Assembly: GCF_947260015.1 (NCBI RefSeq)
Contig: NZ_CAMYOM010000003.1
Location: 184,077-248,076, forward strand
Source of the DNA: an uncultured Eudoraea sp.
GTDB taxonomy: Bacteria > Bacteroidota > Bacteroidia > Flavobacteriales > Flavobacteriaceae
DNA: 64,000 bases
Reading direction: 5' to 3'
Below are positions 16,907 to 25,714 of the stretch, in pieces (within the stretch, counting starts at the first letter, position 1; the number at the start of each line of letters is the position of its first letter). The position numbers and the translations under genes are program-made. The notes below the pieces were generated by a model. The model saw nothing but the letters and a program-made list of their open reading frames with translations, had not been told where the DNA came from and made no database searches.

Positions 16907-18268
16907 TTAAATGGTCATGGAAAAAAGCCTGGTTTCAGGAGCTTTCCTATGTAACAACAAATCAAATGCCATACATATGTTTCTTATAAAAGGTCTTCCC
17001 TTTTCAGTAACTCTAACTTTATTAACGCTAATTTCAATTAATTCGTCTTTTTCCATTTCCCTTAGTCTGTTCAGGATCTGTTCAAAAAGATCCATATTTT
17101 CACTTTCCTGATCCCAACTTGACTCAAAGCTACACATTAAATTTAATATTTGTCTTCTTATAAATTGATCTTCATCTGTTAAAATATGTCCTCTGTAAAT
17201 AGGCATAATATTATTCCCAACCAGGTGTTCATATTCCTCCAGGCTTTTAACATTCTGTGCAAAACTATACCAGCTATCACCAATACTAGAAACTCCAAGG
17301 CCAATCATCAATTGCGTTTTGGAGGCGGTATATCCCATAAAATTTCTATGAAGTTTTCCAGAAGCCATTGCAGTGTACAAAGAATCGCTTTCCAGAGCAA
17401 AATGATCCATTCCAATTTCGTGGTAACCTACCTCAGCTAGTAAGGCTTTTCCATTCTCATACTGGTTACGCTTTTCTTCAGCAGTGGGCAGATCTATATC
17501 ATTATATCCTCTTTGGCCATTCCCTTTAAGCCAGGGCACATGAGCATAACTATAAAATGCCAAACGATCAGGCATTAACAATTTGGTTTTTAAAATTGTA
17601 TCCTTAACATGTTCCAAAGTTTGATGTGGGAGTCCAAAAATTAGATCATGGCCTACAGATGTAAATCCAATTTCACGAGACCATTCCGTAACATCTCTTA
17701 CATTCTCAAAAGGCTGAATACGGTGTATTGCTTTTTGTACTGTAACGTTATAATCTTGTACGCCATAACTCACTCTTCTAAACCCTAGATCATATAGTAC
17801 CTGTAAATGTTTCCTTGTTGTGTTATTGGGATGTCCTTCAAAACTAAATTCATAGTTTTGGGCTCTTTCGGCAAACCTGAATATTCCGTTGATTAATATT
17901 TTAAGGTGTTCAGGAGAAAAGAAAGTCGGGGTACCTCCTCCCAAATGTAATTCCTTAATTTTGGGCTTGGCATCAAAAAGTTCGCAATATAAACTCCACT
18001 CCTTCAATAAGGTGTGTATATAAGGTTTTTCTACCTCATGCCTTTTTGTAATACGCTTATGACAACCGCAAAACGTACACATTTGTTCACAAAATGGCAA
18101 ATGAATATAAAGACTAATTCCCTCATTGGAATTGCTTTCATCAAAACTTCTCTTTATTGTAGCTTTCCAGGCTTTTCCGGAAAATGTTTCCATATTCCAG
18201 TAGGGAACTGTAGGATAACTGGTATATCGCGGACCCGGGATATTGTATTTACGTACTAAGTTACACAT
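16907..18268 (-). CDS. hemN: Oxygen-independent coproporphyrinogen III oxidase
   Basis: A 453-residue radical-SAM enzyme that decarboxylates coproporphyrinogen III to protoporphyrinogen IX without oxygen. The cluster motif C60-x3-C64-x2-C67 is followed by the extra Cys69 typical of true HemN. The start YNIPGPRYTSYPT and HLGGGTPTFF are also diagnostic, as is the length. Upstream lies a FNR-like palindrome with a TAnnTTTG element, spaced exactly as in the nos promoter. A two-domain Usp gene follows on the same transcript. Confidence 0.95.
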   Translation of the reverse strand: MCNLVRKYNIPGPRYTSYPTVPYWNMETFSGKAWKATIKRSFDESNSNEGISLYIHLPFCEQMCTFCGCHKRITKRHEVEKPYIHTLLKEWSLYCELFDAKPKIKELHLGGGTPTFFSPEHLKILINGIFRFAERAQNYEFSFEGHPNNTTRKHLQVLYDLGFRRVSYGVQDYNVTVQKAIHRIQPFENVRDVTEWSREIGFTSVGHDLIFGLPHQTLEHVKDTILKTKLLMPDRLAFYSYAHVPWLKGNGQRGYNDIDLPTAEEKRNQYENGKALLAEVGYHEIGMDHFALESDSLYTAMASGKLHRNFMGYTASKTQLMIGLGVSSIGDSWYSFAQNVKSLEEYEHLVGNNIMPIYRGHILTDEDQFIRRQILNLMCSFESSWDQESENMDLFEQILNRLREMEKDELIEISVNKVRVTEKGRPFIRNICMAFDLLLHRKAPETRLFSMTI

Positions 18269-18285
18269 CTGAAAAAGTGTTTAAA

Positions 18286-18328
18286 CAAATCTATTCGATT
18301 TAAGCTCAATATAATATGACATAAATCA
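18286..18328 (-). promoter_or_regulatory. Probable hemN promoter with CRP/FNR-type box
   Basis: On the minus strand TAGATTTG (18293 down to 18286) matches TAnnTTTG, 18 bases before the hemN start codon. TGAC-N4-ATCA (18317-18328, centre 18322.5) resembles an FNR/DNR box with one half-site deviation. The 29.5-base distance between box centre and -7 element equals that of the nos promoter. Confidence 0.6.
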
Positions 18329-18409
18329 GGTTTAATTTTAGGCAAAATCGTAATCGAGTTTACTAGTTCCCGTATAAAAACTTATTTTTGCGGCCATAAT
18401 AGCAGAACT

Positions 18410-19306
18410 ATGACTCTCTTACTTATGGCAGCCGGAAGAGGTAGCCGATATGGAAAACTTAAACAATTCGACGGCTTAGGTCCCAAAGGTGAATTTCTTA
18501 TGGAATTCAGTATTTACGACGCTATGGAAAATGGTTTTAATCATATAGTTGTAATTACTCAAAAAGACAATGTTGAATTTTTAAAGAATTACTTGTCTCC
18601 AAAATTACCCGAGAATATAAAGCTCGATGTCCTATCACAGGAACTTACAGACCTGCCTGACGGAACTGAATTTAATGGAGAAAGGAGTAAACCCTGGGGT
18701 ACTGCGCATGCAGTTTGGACTGCGAGACATGTCATTAAAAATCCTTTTGCAATTATAAATGCAGACGACTACTATGGAAAGGGAGCATATAAAAATGCAT
18801 CAGAATTCATAAAATCAAACGAGAACAAAGATGCATATGCATTGGTGGCATATACCCTTCAGGACACACTTTCAGAGCATGGTTCGGTTTCCAGGGGAGT
18901 TTGTAAAAGAGATGGAAATAAATTGCACTCGGTAGTGGAACGCACAAAAATTCAAAAAGTTGATGGAGGACTCACAGATACAGATTCCGGACTTCACTTT
19001 AGTGGAAATGAACTGGTAAGTATGAATTTTTGGATCTGCAATCCTACTATTTTTGAACATATTGAAAATGACATTCGGATTTTTCTTGAGAATAAGGAAA
19101 ACATAGCCAGTGGGGAAGTTTATATACCTTTTGTGATACAGAAAATGTTAGTTCAAAATGAAACCACAGTTGATGTAATTCCTTCAGACAGTAATTGGTT
19201 TGGCATTACATATGCTGATGACAAGGAAATAGCAATGCAGGAATTGCAGGACATGACAAATATCGGAGAATACAGAACGCCACTATGGCCGGTTGAATCT
19301 GTATAG
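18410..19306 (+). CDS. NTP-transferase family sugar-1-phosphate nucleotidyltransferase
   Basis: A 298-residue nucleotidyltransferase: LLMAAGRGSRYGKLKQ at the start is the GxGxR...K signature, and AIINADDYYG near residue 122 carries the metal-binding Asp. It forms a nucleotide sugar from a sugar-1-phosphate. The next gene, 11 bases downstream, is an N-acetylhexosamine 1-kinase-like protein, so the pair could salvage free N-acetylhexosamine or a related sugar to a UDP-sugar. A TAnnTTTG element at 18383-18390 is a plausible promoter. It is divergent from hemN. Confidence 0.8.
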   Translation: MTLLLMAAGRGSRYGKLKQFDGLGPKGEFLMEFSIYDAMENGFNHIVVITQKDNVEFLKNYLSPKLPENIKLDVLSQELTDLPDGTEFNGERSKPWGTAHAVWTARHVIKNPFAIINADDYYGKGAYKNASEFIKSNENKDAYALVAYTLQDTLSEHGSVSRGVCKRDGNKLHSVVERTKIQKVDGGLTDTDSGLHFSGNELVSMNFWICNPTIFEHIENDIRIFLENKENIASGEVYIPFVIQKMLVQNETTVDVIPSDSNWFGITYADDKEIAMQELQDMTNIGEYRTPLWPVESV

Positions 19307-19317
19307 ACTAAGTATCA

Positions 19318-20370
19318 ATGGATAGCAATGGCCCCAACGCTGTTTTGCCTTACTTTTCCATTGAGAGAAAAGACTATGAAATAAAGCCCATAAGTCAAGG
19401 GTATATAAATGACACTTACGCCCTCCTACTAGATGATGTACCTACCTATATTTTGCAAAGGCTTAATGCACAGGTCTTTAGCAATATTGACCTATTAATG
19501 CAGAACATTCAGTATGCACTACCGTACTTATATGACAAAAACTATAACCAAATATCCCTGATAAGGACTATTGATGGCAAGCCTTATTTAAAAATTAATA
19601 AAAGTGACTACTGGCGAATGCTGACAATGGTTCCTGATAGTGTTGCTTTTAATACTACGCAGGATGAAGGAATAGCTTTAGAAGCAGGTAAAATTATTGG
19701 TAAATTCCATTCCCTGCTGCAAGAGGCTCCTCTTGATATTTTTAAAGATTCCATCCCCGGGTTTCACGATCTTAATCTCAGGGCCCGGCAGTTTACAGAA
19801 GCCACAGACCGCGCTGCGCCAGACAAATTAAAAGATGCTGAAAAGGCGATTCTTTTTGCAAAAATGACCCTTGAGGAAGTACGTTTTTATGACCCCGGGA
19901 ACTTACCCATTAGAATATGTCATAATGATACCAAACTAAATAATATTCTTTTTCATAAGGAGGATAAAAAAGCACTATGCCTTATAGATCTTGATACCGT
20001 AATGAAAGGATATTTTCATTTCGATTTTGGTGATGCCGTGCGTACTATCGTCAATACCGTGAAAGAAGACGAAAAAGATCTCAGTAAAATAACATTTAAC
20101 AAAGGGCTCTTTGAAGCTTTTATTGATGGCCTGAGCAAGAACTCAGATTTCCTGACTAAAGAAGAAATTCAGCATTTGTCTTTTGGCGTAAAATTAATGC
20201 CTTTTATACATGGAATTAGGGCATTAACAGATTATTTAAAAGGAAATATCTACTATAAAGTGACTTATGAAACCCAGAATCTGGATAGGTGCCTTAGCCT
20301 GTTTGCCTTTACTAAAAAAGCTACAGAGCATATGGATTATATGCAGGAGGTAATAGCTAAGAAATTTTAA
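19318..20370 (+). CDS. NahK-like anomeric sugar kinase (aminoglycoside phosphotransferase fold)
   Basis: A 350-residue kinase. The N-lobe has ISQGYINDTYAL and ILQRLNAQVFSNIDLLMQNI, a pattern shared with N-acetylhexosamine 1-kinases. The catalytic loop is ICHNDTKLNNILF near residue 200, and LIDLDTVMKGYFHFDFGDA supplies the metal-binding Asp. It probably makes a hexosamine-1-phosphate that the upstream nucleotidyltransferase activates. AmgK-like peptidoglycan-sugar recycling is an alternative role. The stop lies 9 bases from the convergent acyl-CoA dehydrogenase gene. Confidence 0.75.
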   Translation: MDSNGPNAVLPYFSIERKDYEIKPISQGYINDTYALLLDDVPTYILQRLNAQVFSNIDLLMQNIQYALPYLYDKNYNQISLIRTIDGKPYLKINKSDYWRMLTMVPDSVAFNTTQDEGIALEAGKIIGKFHSLLQEAPLDIFKDSIPGFHDLNLRARQFTEATDRAAPDKLKDAEKAILFAKMTLEEVRFYDPGNLPIRICHNDTKLNNILFHKEDKKALCLIDLDTVMKGYFHFDFGDAVRTIVNTVKEDEKDLSKITFNKGLFEAFIDGLSKNSDFLTKEEIQHLSFGVKLMPFIHGIRALTDYLKGNIYYKVTYETQNLDRCLSLFAFTKKATEHMDYMQEVIAKKF

Positions 20371-20379
20371 AGCCCCGTT

Positions 20380-21558
20380 TTACTTAAAGGCGTTATGGCC
20401 TGTAATATCGGCACCTGTAATTAGTAAGTGAATATCATGTGTACCTTCATAGGTGATTACACTTTCCAGGTTCATCATATGACGCATGATACTATATTCT
20501 CCAGTTATTCCCATAGCTCCCAGAACCTGCCTCGCTTCCCGGGCTATTTTAATAGCCATTTCAACATTGTTCCGTTTAGCCATAGAAATTTGTGCTGTAG
20601 TAGCTCTCCCTTCATTTTTTAATTGTCCCAGGCGGAATGCCAGGAGTTGAGCCTTGGTAATTTCGGTAATCATCTCCGCTAATTTCTTTTGCTGCAATTG
20701 AGTTGCCGCAATGGGTTTTCCAAATTGGATTCGTTCCCTGGCATAACGAAGCGCAGTATCATAACAATCCATGGCGGCTCCAATAGCACCCCAGGCAATG
20801 CCGTAACGAGCAGAGTCGAGACAACCTAAAGGAGCTCCCAACCCATTTTTGCCGGGTAACAAGTTTTCTTTAGGAACTCTAACATTATCAAATATTAATT
20901 CACCGGTTGCAGAAGCCCTCAGGGACCATTTATTATGGGTTTCCGGAGTAGAAAACCCTTCCATTCCCCTCTCCACAATTAATCCGTGAATTCTTCCTTC
21001 TTCATTTTTAGCCCAAACAACAGCAATATCCGCAAATGGGGAATTTGAGATCCAAAGCTTGGCCCCATTCAATAAAAAATGATCTCCTTTATCTTTAAAA
21101 TTGGTTGCCATCCCACTAGGGTTAGATCCATGATCAGGTTCGGTTAGACCAAAGCAACCCATGTATTCTCCAGTAGCAAGTTTAGGTAAGTATTTTTGCT
21201 TTTGCTCCTCTGTGCCATATGCAAATATGGGATACATCACCAAGGAAGATTGCACCGAAGCCGTAGAACGAACCCCGCTGTCTCCACGTTCAATTTCTTG
21301 CATAATTAGTCCGTAACTTATCTGGTCCAGGCCTGCTCCGCCATACTCCACCGGAATATAAGGACCAAAGGCCCCGATTTCGGCAAGTCCACCTATAATT
21401 TGCTGAGGAAATTCCGCTTTTTGTGCAAATTCTTCAATTATCGGAGTGACATCACGCTTTACCCACTGACGGGCGGCATCGCGCACTAATTTGTGTTCTT
21501 CACTTAAAAGCTCATCAAGGTTAAAGTAGTCTGGTGCTTCAAATAAGTCTGGCCTCAT
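20380..21558 (-). CDS. Acyl-CoA dehydrogenase, glutaryl-CoA dehydrogenase-like
   Basis: A 392-residue flavoenzyme. The sequence GVRSTASVQSSLVMYPI holds the Arg (R97) that binds the glutaryl carboxylate in glutaryl-CoA dehydrogenases. FGLTEPDHGSNPSGM is the FAD/substrate loop, and ITYEGTHDIHLL contains the catalytic base Glu371. This supports oxidative decarboxylation of glutaryl-CoA to crotonyl-CoA in lysine or tryptophan breakdown. I chose the ATG at 21558; an upstream TTG at 21576 would add six residues. No other gene of the pathway is adjacent. Confidence 0.85.
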   Translation of the reverse strand: MRPDLFEAPDYFNLDELLSEEHKLVRDAARQWVKRDVTPIIEEFAQKAEFPQQIIGGLAEIGAFGPYIPVEYGGAGLDQISYGLIMQEIERGDSGVRSTASVQSSLVMYPIFAYGTEEQKQKYLPKLATGEYMGCFGLTEPDHGSNPSGMATNFKDKGDHFLLNGAKLWISNSPFADIAVVWAKNEEGRIHGLIVERGMEGFSTPETHNKWSLRASATGELIFDNVRVPKENLLPGKNGLGAPLGCLDSARYGIAWGAIGAAMDCYDTALRYARERIQFGKPIAATQLQQKKLAEMITEITKAQLLAFRLGQLKNEGRATTAQISMAKRNNVEMAIKIAREARQVLGAMGITGEYSIMRHMMNLESVITYEGTHDIHLLITGADITGHNAFK

Positions 21559-21652
21559 CCGTAAAATTTTTGTCAAAGGTAGTTAAAGGAATATAACAAA
21601 CCAATCAAGAGAAAGTAGATTTTATAACAGAAAATAGATCTGAAATGAAGAT

Positions 21653-22741
21653 TTATAAATTAATAAAATCTGCCAAAAGCCGGTGAAAATGATGCACCCC
21701 TTTTTCACGTGATGGTGAAAATCTTCCTGCCTTATAAAAACGGGAGCGTATACCCTTCTGAACTCCTTCAACCACAGCCTCATCTTCCATTTCTACCTTA
21801 TCTAATTGCGAACCAGCCCCTTTATCCAATTTGGAAGCGTCATAAACATAACTGTAAAAGGAAACTTTGGTTTTATTCATTTCAAGGGGTTGGATCAAAT
21901 TTACGGAAACACCCCAGGGATAAAAATTGAACATCATATTTGGAAACACCCAATAATAATACGCTGCTATTTTCTTTCCATAATCCGGATGATTTTCTGG
22001 AAGATCAAAGACCTCCTCGGTACCTTCAGCGTAGCCTATCTGTAAATTCATATAGTCATAAAGAAGTGTATCATAGTTGCCGTAATCTAAAACTGCATTC
22101 AGGTCCTCATGGACAAAAGGGATATGAAAACCTTCCAAATAATTATCGCAATAAAGAGCCCAATTTGCATCAATAAAATAGTCATTGCCTCGCTTTTCAT
22201 CCAGAACGAACTCCTGTAATGGCAAAAATCCCACTCTTTCATTCATGGCATCCAGTACTTTTTGTAGCTCAAATGCAGGATTAAGGCCTACAAATAAAAA
22301 AGGTCCCCAATGTCGCAATGGAAATTTATTGAGGTTGTCACATGGCCTTGGAAAATTCTCAACGTCTTCAAATTCTGGCATATGCTCCATTTTCCCATGA
22401 AGATCGAAGCTTCGCCCGTGGTAGCCGCAGATAAGTTTTTTAGTCGTCTTTGTGCTTTCAACAACTAAATTCCCTCGATGTGTGCACACGTTTGTAAGAC
22501 AGGAAACCCTGTCTTCCTTATCCCGGGTTAAAAGCATGGGTTCAGTTAAAAAGTGATCAAGCAAAATAAATGGATATACGTTCTGCCCGGAATCCACTAA
22601 ACCATCATGTCCGATCCATTGCCAGGACCTGTAAAAAATGCGTTCCCTAACTGCCTCAAAAAAAACAGTATCTCGATAAAAAGATGCTGGTAACGTCTCT
22701 GCTTTTGAAATATCAGGGTCTATAAAGAATTTAGTTGACAT
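21653..22741 (-). CDS. Rieske non-haem iron oxygenase, alpha subunit type
   Basis: A 362-residue oxygenase. The Rieske [2Fe-2S] motif is C86-T-H88 ... C105-G-Y-H108, and the mononuclear iron site lies in DNYLEGFHIPFVH (His206 and His211). It resembles the aromatic-ring-hydroxylating and choline monooxygenase-like group, with an SRPBCC catalytic domain. The substrate cannot be assigned; no reductase or ferredoxin gene lies next to it. It is 94 bases upstream of the acyl-CoA dehydrogenase on the same strand, but co-transcription is uncertain. Confidence 0.85.
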   Translation of the reverse strand: MSTKFFIDPDISKAETLPASFYRDTVFFEAVRERIFYRSWQWIGHDGLVDSGQNVYPFILLDHFLTEPMLLTRDKEDRVSCLTNVCTHRGNLVVESTKTTKKLICGYHGRSFDLHGKMEHMPEFEDVENFPRPCDNLNKFPLRHWGPFLFVGLNPAFELQKVLDAMNERVGFLPLQEFVLDEKRGNDYFIDANWALYCDNYLEGFHIPFVHEDLNAVLDYGNYDTLLYDYMNLQIGYAEGTEEVFDLPENHPDYGKKIAAYYYWVFPNMMFNFYPWGVSVNLIQPLEMNKTKVSFYSYVYDASKLDKGAGSQLDKVEMEDEAVVEGVQKGIRSRFYKAGRFSPSREKGVHHFHRLLADFINL

Positions 22742-22811
22742 TGATTATTAATTGTATATTGGTTATGCTTCTAATTTACGTAATAAATTAAACTCCCGTA
22801 AAACATTTTAT

Positions 22812-24119
22812 ATGAATTCAAAACCTCAAAAAATTGGTTTGATTACAGCTACTTCGCTTGTCATAGGAAATATGATTGGAGCTGGCATATTTCTCATTCC
22901 GGCATCACTAGCTGGTTTTGGAAGTATAAGCCTAGTGGCTTGGGTTTTCACAGCAATGGGAGCATTGGTATTGGCAAAAATATTTAGCAATATGAGCAAG
23001 ATTTTTATCAATAAAAGTGGGGGGCCTTATTTCTATTCAAAAGCTGGGTTTGGCGATTTTATAGGGTTCTTGGTAGCCTGGGGTTATTGGATTGCCATCT
23101 GGGTAAGTAACGCCGCTATTGTAATTGCTATCATTGGTGCTTTAAGTCATTTTTTTCCGGTATTGGACACCAATCCAGTAATTGCCGTTTCGGTGGGGTT
23201 GGTGATGATTTGGTTGTTGACCTGGATCAATTCAAAAGGGATGAAATCTTCAGGAAAAATACAAGTGATTACAACCGTTCTTAAATTACTACCCTTGATT
23301 TTTGTTATAATTGTTGGGATTTTCTTTTTTGACATAAATAATTTTCCATCTTTTAATTTAACGGGGGAATCAAGTTGGACTGCAATTTCAAGTGCTGCTG
23401 CAATTACCTTATTTGCGTTTTTGGGTATTGAAAGTGCCTCGATTCCTGCAGGAAATATTGAAAATCCGGAAAAAACAATTCCAAAGGCAACGATGCTAGG
23501 AACCATCATTGTCACATTGGTTTATTTATTGAGCTCTGTTGTTTTGTTTGGAATTATACCTGTTGATGAATTGGCTAGTTCACCAAAACCTTTTGCAGAT
23601 GCAGGTCAAATAATTGGGGGGGATTTTGCAGGATACTTCATTGCTGCGGGGGCAGCCATTTCCGGCATAGGATGTCTAAATGGTTGGATTCTACTCTCAG
23701 GACAATTGCCTATGGCAACAGCACAAGATAATATGTTTCCAAGAATCTTTAAACGGGAAAACAGTTCTGGAGCTCCTTATATTGGGTTATTGATCGGAAG
23801 TAGTTTAACATCCCTGTTGGTGCTCATGAACCTTTCTGATGGACTAGTAAAAGCTTTTACTTTTTTATTGAACATTACCGTTTTCACAGCACTAGTTCCA
23901 TATTTATTCGTTGCGGCAGCATACATAATTGTGCTGATCGAAAAGAATTTACATTTCAACAATGCGGTTAAAACTTTTACATTGGGAACTTTGGGGGGGA
24001 CATATTCTATATGGGCTATTTTTGGCTCAGGGTCAGTTACCGTTTTTTATGGTTTTCTATTACTATTGGTAGGAATTCCATTCTATGTGTTGATGAAATG
24101 GAACAAACGCGAGAAATAA
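22812..24119 (+). CDS. APC family amino acid permease (AdiC-like)
   Basis: A 435-residue integral membrane protein with about 12 hydrophobic segments. The first has SLVIGNMIGAGIFLIPASLA, the helix-breaking GxGIF motif of APC transporters that binds the amino acid backbone. FLGIESASIPAGNIENP resembles the AdiC/arginine-type branch. I chose the ATG at 22812 because a longer reading from 22752 adds a polar stretch before the normal start. It is followed by an amidinohydrolase gene only 2 bases after the stop, which suggests that the substrate is arginine or a modified arginine. Confidence 0.85.
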   Translation: MNSKPQKIGLITATSLVIGNMIGAGIFLIPASLAGFGSISLVAWVFTAMGALVLAKIFSNMSKIFINKSGGPYFYSKAGFGDFIGFLVAWGYWIAIWVSNAAIVIAIIGALSHFFPVLDTNPVIAVSVGLVMIWLLTWINSKGMKSSGKIQVITTVLKLLPLIFVIIVGIFFFDINNFPSFNLTGESSWTAISSAAAITLFAFLGIESASIPAGNIENPEKTIPKATMLGTIIVTLVYLLSSVVLFGIIPVDELASSPKPFADAGQIIGGDFAGYFIAAGAAISGIGCLNGWILLSGQLPMATAQDNMFPRIFKRENSSGAPYIGLLIGSSLTSLLVLMNLSDGLVKAFTFLLNITVFTALVPYLFVAAAYIIVLIEKNLHFNNAVKTFTLGTLGGTYSIWAIFGSGSVTVFYGFLLLLVGIPFYVLMKWNKREK

Positions 24120-24121
24120 CG

Positions 24122-24997
24122 ATGCAGACTTCTCATTCAGAATATTTAAAGCTAGAAACAGTTTACCTGAAATCTGTCCGCAACGGATTTGTTTCAGATA
24201 AGGTTTTAGCCGAACAATGGCAGGAATTAAATTATATATCAAAACCTAAATTTGATGAATGCATAAGTGAATATGAAAAATTTGAAACATTACTATTAAA
24301 CAATTATACGGAAGTAAAACACTTTCCTAAAGATTCTAACACGAAGATTGATTCTATTTATTGTCGAGATGCGTCAATTGCTACTGATTTTGGAATGATC
24401 ATCTGTTCAATGGGAAAAGAGGGAAGAAGATTGGAGCCTGAGGCGCAACATAGAATATTTAAAGCCAATGATATTCCGGTTTTAGGGACAATTAAAGCCC
24501 CTGGAACGCTTGAGGGAGGTGATGTAGCCTGGTTAGACAAAAATACTTTGGCCGTTGGGCATACCTACCGTACTAATTCATCTGGAATTGCACAACTAAA
24601 AGAACTGCTGGCCCCATATAAAATTGAAGTAGTGGTGGCGGAACTTCCGCATTATAAAGGCGCTACAGATGTCTTTCATTTAATGTCTATATTAAGTCCG
24701 GTAGATAAAGATCTGGCAGTCATTTATTCCCCGCTGATGCCCATTTCATTCAGAAATGAATTGCTGCATCGTGGATTTAGTTTTGTTGAGGTGCCTGAAC
24801 ATGAATTTAAATCTATGGGTTGCAATGTGCTGGCCGTTGCACCAAGGCAATGCATAATGGTAGCGGGAAATCCTTATACCGAAAATGCTTTACGCAGTGA
24901 AGGATGTACTGTCTTTACTTATGAGGGGAAGGAAATCAGTAATAAAGGTGGAGGTGGCCCTACATGCCTTACCCGGCCAATCCACAGAAAGGATTAA
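24122..24997 (+). CDS. Arginine deiminase-superfamily amidinohydrolase (DDAH-like)
   Basis: A 291-residue enzyme of the guanidino-modifying superfamily. Landmarks are YCRDASIATDFG, GTLEGGDVAWLDK (Glu and Asp of the active site), VFHLMSILSPVDKD with the catalytic His, and GGGGPTCLTRP with the nucleophile Cys282. Members hydrolyse arginine, methylarginines or citrulline. The start at 24122 is 2 bases after the permease stop, and the two genes very likely form an uptake-and-degradation pair. The exact guanidino substrate is undetermined. Confidence 0.82.
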   Translation: MQTSHSEYLKLETVYLKSVRNGFVSDKVLAEQWQELNYISKPKFDECISEYEKFETLLLNNYTEVKHFPKDSNTKIDSIYCRDASIATDFGMIICSMGKEGRRLEPEAQHRIFKANDIPVLGTIKAPGTLEGGDVAWLDKNTLAVGHTYRTNSSGIAQLKELLAPYKIEVVVAELPHYKGATDVFHLMSILSPVDKDLAVIYSPLMPISFRNELLHRGFSFVEVPEHEFKSMGCNVLAVAPRQCIMVAGNPYTENALRSEGCTVFTYEGKEISNKGGGGPTCLTRPIHRKD

Positions 24998-25000
24998 ACC

Positions 25001-25714
25001 TCACATCTTCAGATAGAAATCTTTCGTCAGATTAATATAATCTTCAGTATACTCGTGTCTTGACTTTTCGATAATCAGTTCATTTATCAAAACCTCGGAA
25101 TTATTAAAATGGAATTCCATAAGGCTTCTCTTAACTTCTGAATCCGGATTGCCTTTTACACGCATTAAACGCGCAGGATAAAGTCCGTGTTTTAAAGCTT
25201 CTTTGAGTACATTCTTTTCTTCTTTATAAGGAATTACCAGGGTAAAAATGCCATTCTCGGAGAGCAACTCAGACACTCCTTTTAAAAGAAGATTAAAAGG
25301 AAGGGACCTATTCTGCCGGGCCAGGTCCCTTGCACTATCCCCGCTGGAAACTTCTTCAGAATAAAAAGGGGGATTAGAAATTATAAGATCATATTTATCA
25401 TCTACTTCATCGAGGAATTCATCAAGAGAGGCATGGTAACAAAAAAGACGGTCTGCCCAGGGTGAAGCTTCGAAGTTCTCCACACATTGTTCAAAAGCAT
25501 CCCCATCTATTTCAATGGCATCTATGGGTTCTGAATAACATCTTTGAGCCAGCATTAACCCAATGATGCCTGTACCGGTACCAATATCCAAAATTGATTC
25601 GGGTGAATTAGAGATGTTAGACCAGGCTCCCAATAAAACACCATCTGTGCCTATCTTCATGGCGCAGCGATCCTGGTAAATGGTGAATTGTTTAAATTTA
25701 AATGGTTTTCTCAT
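25001..25714 (-). CDS. trmN6: tRNA1(Val) adenine-37 N6-methyltransferase
   Basis: A 237-residue class I SAM methyltransferase. FKQFTIYQDRCAMKIGTDG at the start is characteristic of the TrmN6/YfiC group, LDIGTGTGIIGLML (45-50 core) binds SAM, and ISNPPFYSE (NPPFY at 114-118) is the adenine-N6 catalytic motif. It modifies A37 of tRNA1(Val). The start codon overlaps the end of the upstream sulfatase gene by 4 bases. It converges with the amidinohydrolase, leaving 3 bases between stops. Confidence 0.88.
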   Translation of the reverse strand: MRKPFKFKQFTIYQDRCAMKIGTDGVLLGAWSNISNSPESILDIGTGTGIIGLMLAQRCYSEPIDAIEIDGDAFEQCVENFEASPWADRLFCYHASLDEFLDEVDDKYDLIISNPPFYSEEVSSGDSARDLARQNRSLPFNLLLKGVSELLSENGIFTLVIPYKEEKNVLKEALKHGLYPARLMRVKGNPDSEVKRSLMEFHFNNSEVLINELIIEKSRHEYTEDYINLTKDFYLKM

